Of a DNA stretch of 10,833 nucleotides, positions 1 to 4,916 are shown in pieces (the first letter of the stretch is position 1; each line of letters starts with the position of its first letter). A model generated the notes under the pieces. The model saw nothing but the letters and a program-made list of their open reading frames with translations. It did no database searches and was not told the DNA's origin. Location of the stretch: the NCBI GenBank assembly GCA_948960675.1, contig CARDPF010000090.1, positions 1 through 10,833 of the forward strand. The letters are read 5' to 3'. Source of the DNA: an uncultured Eisenbergiella sp. GTDB lineage: Bacteria; Bacillota; Clostridia; Lachnospirales; Lachnospiraceae. The translations under genes and the position numbers were made by a program.

Positions 1-79
1 CTGCGGCGTCCACCAGACGGTCTCCCCCCAGACAGATCAATACCAGACCCAAAATGAACCATAAAACAGCTGTACCCAT
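1..79 (-). CDS. Sodium/calcium (CaCA family) antiporter, N-terminal fragment
   Basis: The first 26 codons of a gene that runs off the left edge. The ATG at 79-77 follows an AAGGAAGGAG ribosome binding site at 6-7 bases. The translation begins MGTAVLWFILGLVLICLGGD and continues RLVDAA: one hydrophobic helix followed by a G/A-D-R-L-V motif. That pattern is typical of the first helix of YrbG/CaxA-type CaCA antiporters, which exchange calcium (or another divalent cation) for sodium or protons across the inner membrane. A yybP-ykoY-type leader immediately upstream (197-325) supports this, because that riboswitch class commonly controls cation transporters. Only the N-terminus is visible, so neither the conserved alpha repeats nor the substrate can be checked. 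Another small membrane protein is possible but less likely given the motif plus leader. Confidence 0.72.
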   Translation of the reverse strand, partial: MGTAVLWFILGLVLICLGGDRLVDAA

Positions 80-196
80 AGTTTTTCTCCTTCCTTTTGG
101 AAACATCCGGTGGGACTTTGCGGCCGTTTTTGACCTGCACACGTGTAGTATTCCCACCTTTTTTGGTTTTTGTGCACCCCGGCCTTTTTCCAAAAG
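80..196 (-). other. Post-terminator leader of the antiporter gene
   Basis: This stretch of about 115 bases lies between the riboswitch terminator and the antiporter start codon. A second T-rich hairpin follows the terminator (CTTTTTC pairing with GGAAAAAG, roughly 184-200). TGCACA (137-142) can pair with TGTGCA (about 171-176), enclosing a smaller ACC/GGT stem. The ribosome binding site lies at its 3' end. I see no reading frame worth calling. Confidence 0.4.
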
Positions 197-234
197 AAAA
201 AGACCCCTGGCGCACCCTGCATGTGCCAAAAGTC
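195..234 (-). terminator. Riboswitch-controlled intrinsic terminator (antiporter leader)
   Basis: On the minus strand GACTTTTGGC (234-225) pairs along its full length with GCCAGGGGTC (211-202), using three G-U wobbles. A run of five T follows at 201-197. The 5' arm reuses the CTTTT bases that otherwise close riboswitch helix P1, so terminator and aptamer cannot form together. Confidence 0.8.
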
Positions 235-325
235 TCGTACTTCCCAAAACGATTCCGGAAGTGTCCAGCCACGGTATGTTTACCGGAGATTGTTGACCGA
301 ACCCTTGCTACTACTCCCTTTTAAC
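225..325 (-). ncRNA. yybP-ykoY (manganese) riboswitch aptamer, antiporter leader
   Basis: Read on the minus strand, the leader begins TTAAAAGGGAGTAG (plus-strand complement of the GGGAGTAG part at 311-318), has GGTCAACA in a later loop (complement at 291-298), and ends CGAGACTTTTGG. The GGGAGTA and GUCA loop motifs with a terminal GAGAC-pyrimidine strand are, from memory of the family, the signature of the yybP-ykoY class, which binds Mn2+ at the interface of two loops. P1 forms between UUAAAAG and CUUUUGG (7 pairs, two of them wobbles). The same CUUUU strand builds the following terminator, so metal binding should favour P1 and allow readthrough into the antiporter gene. A promoter directly upstream puts the transcript start within a base or two of the aptamer. 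The class assignment rests on motif recognition, not a covariance-model score. Confidence 0.83.
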
Positions 326-332
326 TGCATTA

Positions 333-361
333 ACCATACCAAAAACAGGAAGATTCGTCAA
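333..361 (-). promoter_or_regulatory. Sigma-A-type promoter of the antiporter unit
   Basis: Minus-strand TTGACG (361-356) and TATGGT (338-333) are separated by 17 bases. The expected start is near 326, right at the 5' edge of the riboswitch. Confidence 0.7.
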
Positions 362-379
362 TACCCTTTCTGATTTTTC

Positions 380-395
380 CCTGTCTAAACTGTTA
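380..395. repeat. Diverged 16-bp direct repeat, copy 1
   Basis: CCTGTCTAAACTGTTA matches CCTGCCTAAACTGTCA at 700-715 in 14 of 16 positions. The two copies bracket the hairpin-rich 320-bp segment between the antiporter promoter and the recombinase. They are short enough that chance or local duplication cannot be excluded. Confidence 0.4.
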
Positions 396-452
396 CGAAG
401 TCGCGTTACTATTCACGGACAATGCAGGCTACGCCTTTAAATGCGGTAAGAA

Positions 453-476
453 GATTGAAAATTGAAATTTTCAATC
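453..476. repeat. Perfect 11-bp inverted repeat with 2-base spacer
   Basis: GATTGAAAATT at 453-463 is the exact reverse complement of AATTTTCAATC at 466-476, separated by GA. The AT-rich, nearly continuous palindrome resembles an operator for a dimeric repressor or a recombinase binding site. It is too AT-rich, and lacks the T-run, to be a good terminator. It lies about 90 bp upstream of the antiporter promoter and 250 bp beyond the recombinase stop codon, so its role is open. Confidence 0.6.
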
Positions 477-488
477 GCGGGATTTGTG

Positions 489-566
489 TCTGCGCGCTGC
501 CAAAGCATAAATGGCTTGGCACAAACCTGTAAGCCATGTATGCTTTGCGCAATAAAGCAGCGCAGA
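489..566. repeat. 78-base nested imperfect hairpin element
   Basis: The inner arms at 501-517 and 531-547 are complementary at 16 of 17 positions around a 13-base loop. The outer arms at 489-500 (TCTGCGCGCTGC) and 557-566 (GCAGCGCAGA) also pair, with a 2-base bulge on one side and a 9-base internal bulge on the other. The element lies between the recombinase and the antiporter promoter. It could be a miniature transposon-like repeat, a structured RNA or a recombination site. There is no T-tract on either side, so it is not a simple terminator. Confidence 0.6.
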
Positions 567-725
567 AATGGAGTAAAAAATGAAACTCTCCGTCGCCGCG
601 CTTTCGCTCCTTAAAAAGCGTAACGGACACCGGGCCCGTAAATCCCCCGCCAAGTGCCGACGCTTCTTAAGGGGCTCCTTGGGAATTTTTATGCGCAGGC
701 CTGCCTAAACTGTCATAAAACTTCC
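567..725. other. Intergenic DNA downstream of the recombinase
   Basis: No convincing gene. It holds a weak hairpin at 571-585, a 6-bp stem (CGCTTT 599-604 with AAAGCG 615-620), a weak AAGG/CCTT hairpin near 670 followed by five T, and the palindrome GCAGGCCTGC at 695-704. None is a clear terminator for the recombinase gene. Confidence 0.4.
700..715. repeat. Diverged 16-bp direct repeat, copy 2
   Basis: CCTGCCTAAACTGTCA, the partner of 380-395 (14 of 16 identical, same orientation). It lies just past the recombinase stop codon. Confidence 0.4.
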
Positions 726-1709
726 TTATCTCACGGAGAGCAGACCGGAAAGCATATTCATGTTTTTTTGCTTTAACTCCATGGAAGGATGTACATAACG
801 GTTCATGGTAATATTTACCGTGGCATGTCCCAAAATTTCACTCAGGCTCTTTACGTCAAATCCCAATTCCACGCACCGGGTGGCAAACGTATGGCGCAAG
901 GTATGAAAATGTGTATCCCCGATTCCGCAGTCCCTGGCCATAGTCCGGTAATGGTTCTGCATCGTGCGGGGCTCCACATAGCGATTAGGGGAGCCCGTTA
1001 AAAAGTATGCTTCCGGGGGATGCCTGTTTTCCGTTAGCAATACAAATAATGCGTCGGGAATGGGAATCTTCCGGATGGAGCAATCACTTTTTGGGGTAGA
1101 AATGAGGACTGCGGTCTTGGCATTCCCATTTTCCATGGTCTGCAGTCTCTGCATCGTGCAGTGCACATACAAATATTGTTCGTCAAACAATATATCCTCC
1201 CATTTCAGCGCACAAATTTCCCCGATACGCAATCCCGTATAAAGGCATAACAAAATCCCCAGATTGCGCAGGGAGAGGTGTCGGTACAGGTAACCGCCAA
1301 GTTTTTGCTGCTCTGCGCAGCTCAACACCCGCATGGGCTTTTGTGACTGCTTGACAAATATGTTGCGGACATCTGCCACAACAGGGGATTTTCCTTCCTG
1401 CGACGCATACAGGAATATGCTTTTAATCACGGAGATAATTCCCATAACGGTTTTTGGGGATAACCCCTTATCCCTTACGCCTCCTGCAGTCAATAATCTA
1501 TTTCCAAACGCCATGATTTCACCCCTGCTAATTTCCGATATGTGCCGCTTTCCGTATTCGGGCAGCACATGCAGGTTAAGAATATTGGTGTACTTTACAA
1601 TGGTGGATTCTTTCAGCTGCGGCTTTAGGGAATCCATCCATTCCTGTGCGATCGTCCCAAAGCTGTCTGGCATTGTGGTTACATTCGTGCCTTTTTCCTG
1701 TTTTGTCAT
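726..1709 (-). CDS. Tyrosine recombinase / phage-type integrase
   Basis: A complete 327-residue tyrosine recombinase that cuts and rejoins DNA through a 3'-phosphotyrosine intermediate. Residues about 18-105 form the SAM-like core-binding domain (EWMDSLKPQLKESTIVKY). The catalytic domain follows from about 130. The expected catalytic set is visible: R161 in TGLRIGEICALKW, K207 in the TPKSDCS strand, H269 and R272 in HTLRH, H295 in LGHATVNIT, and nucleophile Y305 in NRYVHPS. There is no AP2-like arm-binding domain; the protein starts close to the core-binding domain. The ATG at 1709 follows AAGGAG at 10 bases. No excisionase, relaxase, phage or cargo gene is adjacent, so it is a solitary recombinase. 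Its flanks are unusually rich in inverted repeats (453-566 and 1888-2314). Its target site is not identifiable here. Confidence 0.93.
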   Translation of the reverse strand: MTKQEKGTNVTTMPDSFGTIAQEWMDSLKPQLKESTIVKYTNILNLHVLPEYGKRHISEISRGEIMAFGNRLLTAGGVRDKGLSPKTVMGIISVIKSIFLYASQEGKSPVVADVRNIFVKQSQKPMRVLSCAEQQKLGGYLYRHLSLRNLGILLCLYTGLRIGEICALKWEDILFDEQYLYVHCTMQRLQTMENGNAKTAVLISTPKSDCSIRKIPIPDALFVLLTENRHPPEAYFLTGSPNRYVEPRTMQNHYRTMARDCGIGDTHFHTLRHTFATRCVELGFDVKSLSEILGHATVNITMNRYVHPSMELKQKNMNMLSGLLSVR

Positions 1710-1842
1710 TGGTATCTGTCTCCTTATGCTTTATTTTTGCAAGCAGTCATCCTTTACTGCAGTTGCTATACCAATCATAAACATAAAATGCTTTGAAGCC
1801 GATTCTTTTTTACATGCCATAAACGGCACCGCCGTGCAAAAG

Positions 1843-1871
1843 TGTCAGTAAGTTAAGACACGGGCCTTGGG
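1843..1871. repeat. Dispersed 29-bp repeat, copy 1
   Basis: This stretch starts TGTCAGTAAGTTAAG and ends CACGGGCCTTGGG. It matches 4327-4355 at 25 of 29 positions in the same orientation. It sits between the recombinase start and the long hairpin at 1888-1980. With its flanks it can form a weak GTGTC/GACAC stem (1842-1861). Read on the minus strand, both copies lie downstream of the stop codon of a gene. Confidence 0.55.
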
Positions 1872-1887
1872 CGGCATGACCAACCTA

Positions 1888-1980
1888 AATGACATGATAC
1901 CAGGGTCAAAAGGCCGAAAATCCGATGCAAGCTTGCTTGCAAGAGGATTTTTGATCTTTTGACCCTGGTATCATGTCATT
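1888..1980. repeat. 93-base long hairpin with perfect 25-bp arms
   Basis: The arm at 1888-1912 (begins AATGACATGATACC) is the exact reverse complement of 1956-1980 (ends GGTATCATGTCATT), 25 of 25. Inside, 1913-1923 and 1945-1955 pair at 8 of 11. The apex TGCAAGC (1926-1932) pairs with GCTTGCA (1935-1941). The whole element therefore folds into one extended hairpin as DNA or RNA. No T-run follows on either strand, so it is not a standard terminator. It lies about 180 bp upstream of the recombinase start. It could be a miniature inverted-repeat element, a folded recombination site or a stable RNA structure. Confidence 0.85.
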
Positions 1981-2209
1981 GCCCGCAGACAGTACCCCTG
2001 ACGAAAACCGGCGAATGTTTACCCATTATCCATTGTTTTGTTGACAGGACGGATTTTATGCGGGAATGTTTGGGAAGCGTGGACTTTGTAACGTTGGCCA
2101 CGCATCCACTATGTTTTGGAAAAAACGGACCATGAGCATGATCCGGAATATTTTTGGGTCAATTCCCCAAACCGGGCTGACCCGTTTGAGGGGCTTGCCA
2201 GCCCAAAGC
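1981..2209. other. Intergenic DNA between flotillin and recombinase
   Basis: No gene supported. Small hairpins occur here, including GCGTGG (2077-2082) with CCACGC (2098-2103) and GGGCT/AGCCC near 2190-2205. TTGACA at 2041-2046 has no matching -10 box at a suitable distance. I see no recombinase promoter that I would defend. Confidence 0.35.
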
Positions 2210-2234
2210 GGTCTGCGCATTTACTGCGCAGACC
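2210..2234. repeat. Perfect 10-bp stem-loop
   Basis: GGTCTGCGCA (2210-2219) and TGCGCAGACC (2225-2234) pair perfectly around a 5-base loop. It is very GC-rich but has no following T-tract on either strand. It lies 3' of the flotillin gene and could act with the hairpin at 2276-2314 as a 3'-end or transcription barrier. Confidence 0.6.
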
Positions 2235-2275
2235 ATACCCTCGGTGGACAAAGGGTAAGAAAACATGATGGCAGC

Positions 2276-2314
2276 AGGCATCCGCCCCATTATAATTTTA
2301 ACGGGCGGATGCCT
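2276..2314 (-). terminator. Strong hairpin just after the flotillin gene (possible terminator)
   Basis: AGGCATCCGCCC (2276-2287) pairs perfectly over 12 bp with GGGCGGATGCCT (2303-2314) around a 15-base AT-rich loop, beginning 8 bases after the flotillin stop codon. Position and strength suggest a 3'-end structure. In the minus direction no T-run follows, so it may protect the mRNA 3' end or need a termination factor rather than act as a classical intrinsic terminator. Confidence 0.55.
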
Positions 2315-2322
2315 CCTTTCCC

Positions 2323-3900
2323 TTATGCACCCTGTGTATCGGAAACGTCTTTTTCCCTGCCTTCCAATGCCTGCGCCAGTGCCTCTGCCCCCTCGCCGTT
2401 GATGGTGATATTGCGGTTCACCTTCGCGTCATAAGTACCGGCTTTCATAATTTCCCCCAGGTCAATGCCCACGGTTTCCTTCATGGAAGCAAACAGCTTC
2501 GCCATAACTGCGGGTACATTGCCTGCGATGGAGTCCACCCCGTTTCCTTCCCCACCGCCGATGATGGTGATCTTGTCGATCTGGGTAAGGGGTTCCGCAA
2601 TCTTTCCGGCAATATCCGGCAACACCTTGATCAGCATCTCCGCCATCGCGGCATTGTTGTATTTTTGGTACGCCTCCGCCCGCTTTTCCATTGCCTGCGC
2701 CTCCGCGATACCTTTGGCACGGATGGCCTCTGCCTCCGCTTCGCCGACCATCTGGATACCCTTGGCCTCCTGCTCCTTGGAAAACCGGTCGGCTTCCGCC
2801 CTTGCCCGCTGCGCCTGTGCCTCCTGCTCAATTTCATACTTTTTCGCTTCGGCCTGCGCGCGCTGCGCCTCCGCTTCCTTCTGCTTTTCAAACAGTTCCG
2901 CTTCCGCCTTTTGCTGCCGCTCAAACTTCTCCGCCTCGGCTTTTTGCTGGCGTTCAAACTTTTCAGCTTCCGCCTTTTTCTTCACCTGCGCATCCAAGGC
3001 TTTTTCCATGGTTTCCGCTTCCCGCTGTTTGAGCAGTACGATGCGTTCCTCTTTGGCAATATTGGCATTGGCAGCCGTAACCTCAATGGTTTTACGCTGT
3101 TCTTCCTTCTGGATCGCATAAGCGGCATCCGCCTCTGCCCGTTTGGTATCGGCAGTCTTTTGCAGGTCTGCCTTTTGGATATCCAGTTCGTTGTTCTTGA
3201 TGGCAATTTCCCGCTCGGAATTGATCCTGGCATCGTTGGACTGCCGGTCCGCCTCCGCCTTTGCCACGGCAATTTCCTTTTCCGCCTCCGCTTTGGCAAT
3301 TGCGGCCTTTTTCTTAATCTGGGAAATGTTGTCAATACCCAGATCGTCGATCACACCGTTGGAATCCGTAAAATTCTGTACGTTGAAGCTGACCACGTCC
3401 AATCCCATGGCCGCCAGATCCGGTTCCGCGTTTTCCTTCACCAGTTCCGCAAACTTCTGCCGGTCGCTGACCATCTCCTCCAGGCGCATCCGTCCCACAA
3501 TCTCACGCATGTTGCCTTCCAGCACTTCCCTTGCCACCTGCGCAATATACTGCGTATTCTGGTTCAGGAAATTCTCTGCCGCCTGCGCAAGCTTGGAAGG
3601 CTCGCTGGAAACCTTTACATTGACTGCCGCGTCCACCTGAATATTGATGTAATCCGCAGTAGGCACAGCCGCCTCCGTTTTCACATCAATGGGAATCAGC
3701 TTTAAACTCAGCTTATCCAGCCTTTCCAAAAACGGAATCTTAATGCTGGCCTTTCCGATAATGATCTTCTTGCGCAAACCCGAAATGATAAAAGCCGTAT
3801 CCGGAGGCGCTTTCACATACCCGGAAGCGATAATTGCCAGCAGTGCGATGACTGCAACCACTGCCGCGATTGTCCCGACATTTCCCAACAAGTTACCCAT
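2323..3900 (-). CDS. Flotillin-like SPFH-domain membrane scaffold protein
   Basis: A 525-residue flotillin-family protein. Residues about 9-27 form an N-terminal membrane segment (GTIAAVVAVIALLAIIA). An SPFH/band-7 domain follows to about 210 (AFIISGLRKKIIIGKASIKI, then VDVKTEAAVPTADYINIQVD-like strands). Next comes a long charged coiled-coil rich in Glu-Ala repeats to about 430, and a C-terminal oligomerisation region. Flotillins assemble into large rings in ordered membrane regions and affect protein secretion, signalling and membrane fluidity. Residues about 308-341 carry three near-identical 11-residue units of the KAEAEKFERQQ type, visible as 33-bp DNA repeats. I chose the ATG at 3900 because AGGAG sits 5 bases upstream; the GTG two codons earlier overlaps that site. 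No NfeD partner gene is adjacent. The gene follows a promoter and a manganese-type riboswitch with terminator (4058-4232), which is an unusual controller for a flotillin. Confidence 0.93.
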   Translation of the reverse strand: MGNLLGNVGTIAAVVAVIALLAIIASGYVKAPPDTAFIISGLRKKIIIGKASIKIPFLERLDKLSLKLIPIDVKTEAAVPTADYINIQVDAAVNVKVSSEPSKLAQAAENFLNQNTQYIAQVAREVLEGNMREIVGRMRLEEMVSDRQKFAELVKENAEPDLAAMGLDVVSFNVQNFTDSNGVIDDLGIDNISQIKKKAAIAKAEAEKEIAVAKAEADRQSNDARINSEREIAIKNNELDIQKADLQKTADTKRAEADAAYAIQKEEQRKTIEVTAANANIAKEERIVLLKQREAETMEKALDAQVKKKAEAEKFERQQKAEAEKFERQQKAEAELFEKQKEAEAQRAQAEAKKYEIEQEAQAQRARAEADRFSKEQEAKGIQMVGEAEAEAIRAKGIAEAQAMEKRAEAYQKYNNAAMAEMLIKVLPDIAGKIAEPLTQIDKITIIGGGEGNGVDSIAGNVPAVMAKLFASMKETVGIDLGEIMKAGTYDAKVNRNITINGEGAEALAQALEGREKDVSDTQGA

Positions 3901-4057
3901 ACTCACTCCTTTTCCCCACTTTTATGTGGATAAAATCTTCGCAGGCTTTCAGTCTGTTTGACCCCAACCTGCTTTCTTTTGATGCTGCAAAGAATGTATG
4001 CAAATCCCTGTTCCGTCATTCGGTTTTTGCAACGTGTCTTCCTTTGTAAACAGAAAC
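3901..4057 (-). other. Flotillin leader between riboswitch terminator and start codon
   Basis: About 155 bases with no gene. A small CCAC/GTGG hairpin lies just before the AAAAGGAG ribosome binding site at about 3906-3913. The only reading frames here overlap the riboswitch and show no codon preference or family resemblance. Confidence 0.45.
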
Positions 4058-4104
4058 AAAAAAACGTCCGATCCATTCTATTGCAACATCCGCTACAATA
4101 AAAG
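4058..4104 (-). terminator. Riboswitch-controlled intrinsic terminator (flotillin leader)
   Basis: On the minus strand TTTTATTGTAGC (4103-4092) pairs across all 12 positions, with wobbles, with GTTGCAATAGAA (4087-4076) around the loop GGAT. Partial lower-stem pairing leads to seven T at 4064-4058. The 5' arm includes the TTTTATT that forms P1 of the riboswitch, so the two structures exclude each other. Confidence 0.78.
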
Positions 4105-4232
4105 TCTCGCACGTTTAATTCGTTACGAGGAAAGCTTCCGCCAGACTGCAATAGAATCAAAACTGTCCGACGTACCTTTCCATGAAATGACGGATTCGAC
4201 ACATCTTACGATGCCGGCTACTCCCTTTTATT
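4097..4232 (-). ncRNA. yybP-ykoY (manganese) riboswitch aptamer, flotillin leader
   Basis: The minus-strand RNA opens AATAAAAGGGAGTAGC (GGGAGTAGC complement at 4217-4225), carries ATCCGTCA in a later loop (complement of CCGTCA at 4188-4193), and closes GCGAGACTTTTATT. P1 is a perfect 8-bp helix, AAUAAAAG (4232-4225) with CUUUUAUU (4104-4097). The GGGAGUA and GUCA loops and the GAGAC strand before P1 match the second leader in this window (225-325) and the yybP-ykoY class as I know it. Because P1 and the terminator share UUUUAUU, ligand binding should prevent termination and raise flotillin expression. The longer middle arm (about 4110-4180) is plausible for the variable arm of this class. The class is called by motif and architecture, not by a model score. 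Confidence 0.8.
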
Positions 4233-4239
4233 AAATCAA

Positions 4240-4267
4240 ATTATACACCTCTGTCGAAATTTGTCAA
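4240..4267 (-). promoter_or_regulatory. Consensus sigma-A promoter of the flotillin unit
   Basis: Minus-strand TTGACA (4267-4262) and TATAAT (4245-4240), both perfect consensus boxes, are spaced by 16 bases. The predicted start, about 4233, falls on the first base of riboswitch helix P1. This should be a strong constitutive promoter, leaving regulation to the leader RNA. Confidence 0.88.
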
Positions 4268-4326
4268 GGGCTTTCTCAAATCTGCGGATTGCCCGCGTAA
4301 CAATTGTGTAACAGTTCAGACAGCAA

Positions 4327-4355
4327 TGTCAGTTAGTTAAGCCACGGGTTTTGGG
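4327..4355. repeat. Dispersed 29-bp repeat, copy 2
   Basis: This stretch starts TGTCAGTTAGTTAAG and ends CACGGGTTTTGGG. It is 25 of 29 identical to 1843-1871. It lies between the acetyltransferase stop codon and the flotillin promoter. No long hairpin follows this copy, unlike copy 1. Confidence 0.55.
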
Positions 4356-4387
4356 GATAGGGCGGTCCGTACCGGCCGGTCTACCGT

Positions 4388-4840
4388 TTACACCCGCCGC
4401 ATACAATATACTTCCACCGTAAACGCTTCGTTTCCCGGCATGTGGCCGGTCTGGATTTCCCCAACGGAAAATCCCAGACTTTCGTATAACCTCCTCGCCG
4501 GTTCATTGCCCCGTAGGACTTCAATTGTACAAATACCGGGAAATCTGTCCAAGGCATACCGGGAAAGACTGCGTCCGATTCCCTTGCGCACCTGCGCAGG
4601 ATCCACATATAGCCACGCCAGTTCTTCTTCCGTGCAGGCGGCAAATCCTGCCACCGCCCCTTCAAACTCCGCCACATAAAGTCCAGGATACCCAAACAGC
4701 CCCTCCCTCTTGGCGGCAATTTCCAGCGGCAGGAATGCCTCCGGCATCCCTGCCAGTTCCAATTCCCGCTTCCGGGCACTGTCATGGATACGTTCCACGG
4801 CATCCCAGTCTCCCGTTTCATAATTCCGGATCGTCAACAT
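4388..4840 (-). CDS. GNAT-family N-acetyltransferase
   Basis: A 150-residue GCN5-related acetyltransferase, which moves an acetyl group from acetyl-CoA to an amine; the substrate is unknown. The fold order is clear: N-terminal strand LTIRNYETGDWDAVERIH, the central strand pair around LYVAEFEGAVAGFAAC, motif A at residues 78-91 (YVDPAQVRKGIGRSL, the pyrophosphate-binding R-x-G-x-G loop), and motif B at 111-124 (GNEPARRLYESLGF). Length is normal for a single-domain GNAT. I start at the ATG at 4840 because GGAGG lies 8 bases upstream; the in-frame ATG at 4855 overlaps the ribosome binding site region. It sits 74 bases after the CofE-like gene with no clear terminator between them, so the two are probably co-transcribed. 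Confidence 0.9.
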   Translation of the reverse strand: MLTIRNYETGDWDAVERIHDSARKRELELAGMPEAFLPLEIAAKREGLFGYPGLYVAEFEGAVAGFAACTEEELAWLYVDPAQVRKGIGRSLSRYALDRFPGICTIEVLRGNEPARRLYESLGFSVGEIQTGHMPGNEAFTVEVYCMRRV

Positions 4841-4874
4841 CCCATGCACCTCCATTCATAAAAGAACTGCCCGG

Positions 4875-4916
4875 CTTTCATGCGTGGTGGCGCGCCGGCA
4901 ATGGCACATGCCTGTT
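4875..4916. repeat. 42-bp diverged repeat, copy A (before acetyltransferase gene)
   Basis: 34 of 42 positions match 6131-6172 in the same orientation, with an identical 15-base core GCAATGGCACATGCC at 4898-4912. This copy overlaps the stop codon of the CofE-like gene by two bases and lies about 35 bases upstream of the acetyltransferase start. On the minus strand it can fold as GGC-ATG/CGC-GCC with one mismatch. Confidence 0.65.

Noticed and set aside
409..630. A 73-codon minus-strand frame starting MSVTLFKERKRGDGEF
   Set aside because: It runs straight through the 489-566 hairpin and the 453-476 palindrome, with no convincing ribosome binding site. The inverted repeats explain the sequence better than a protein does.
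1710..1840. A promoter for the recombinase
   Set aside because: TATGAT- and TATAGC-like boxes exist on the minus strand, but none has a credible -35 box at 16-18 bases.
1888..1980. Reading the long hairpin as an invertible promoter switched by the recombinase
   Set aside because: The sequence between the arms is only 43 bases and is itself a hairpin, with no promoter boxes. Inversion would change almost nothing.
2066..2434. A 122-codon plus-strand frame running into the flotillin 3' end
   Set aside because: It crosses both intergenic hairpins and then the antisense of the flotillin end. No family signal or ribosome binding site.
2465..3705. Long reading frames on the plus strand opposite the flotillin gene (218, 346 and 165 codons)
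   Set aside because: They are antisense shadows of the Glu-Ala-rich coiled-coil. Their translations are Ser/Ala/Phe/Leu-rich low complexity with no ribosome binding sites or family resemblance.
3903..4202. A 99-codon minus-strand frame upstream of flotillin
   Set aside because: It overlaps the riboswitch aptamer and its terminator and ends at the flotillin ribosome binding site. The RNA structure accounts for the sequence.
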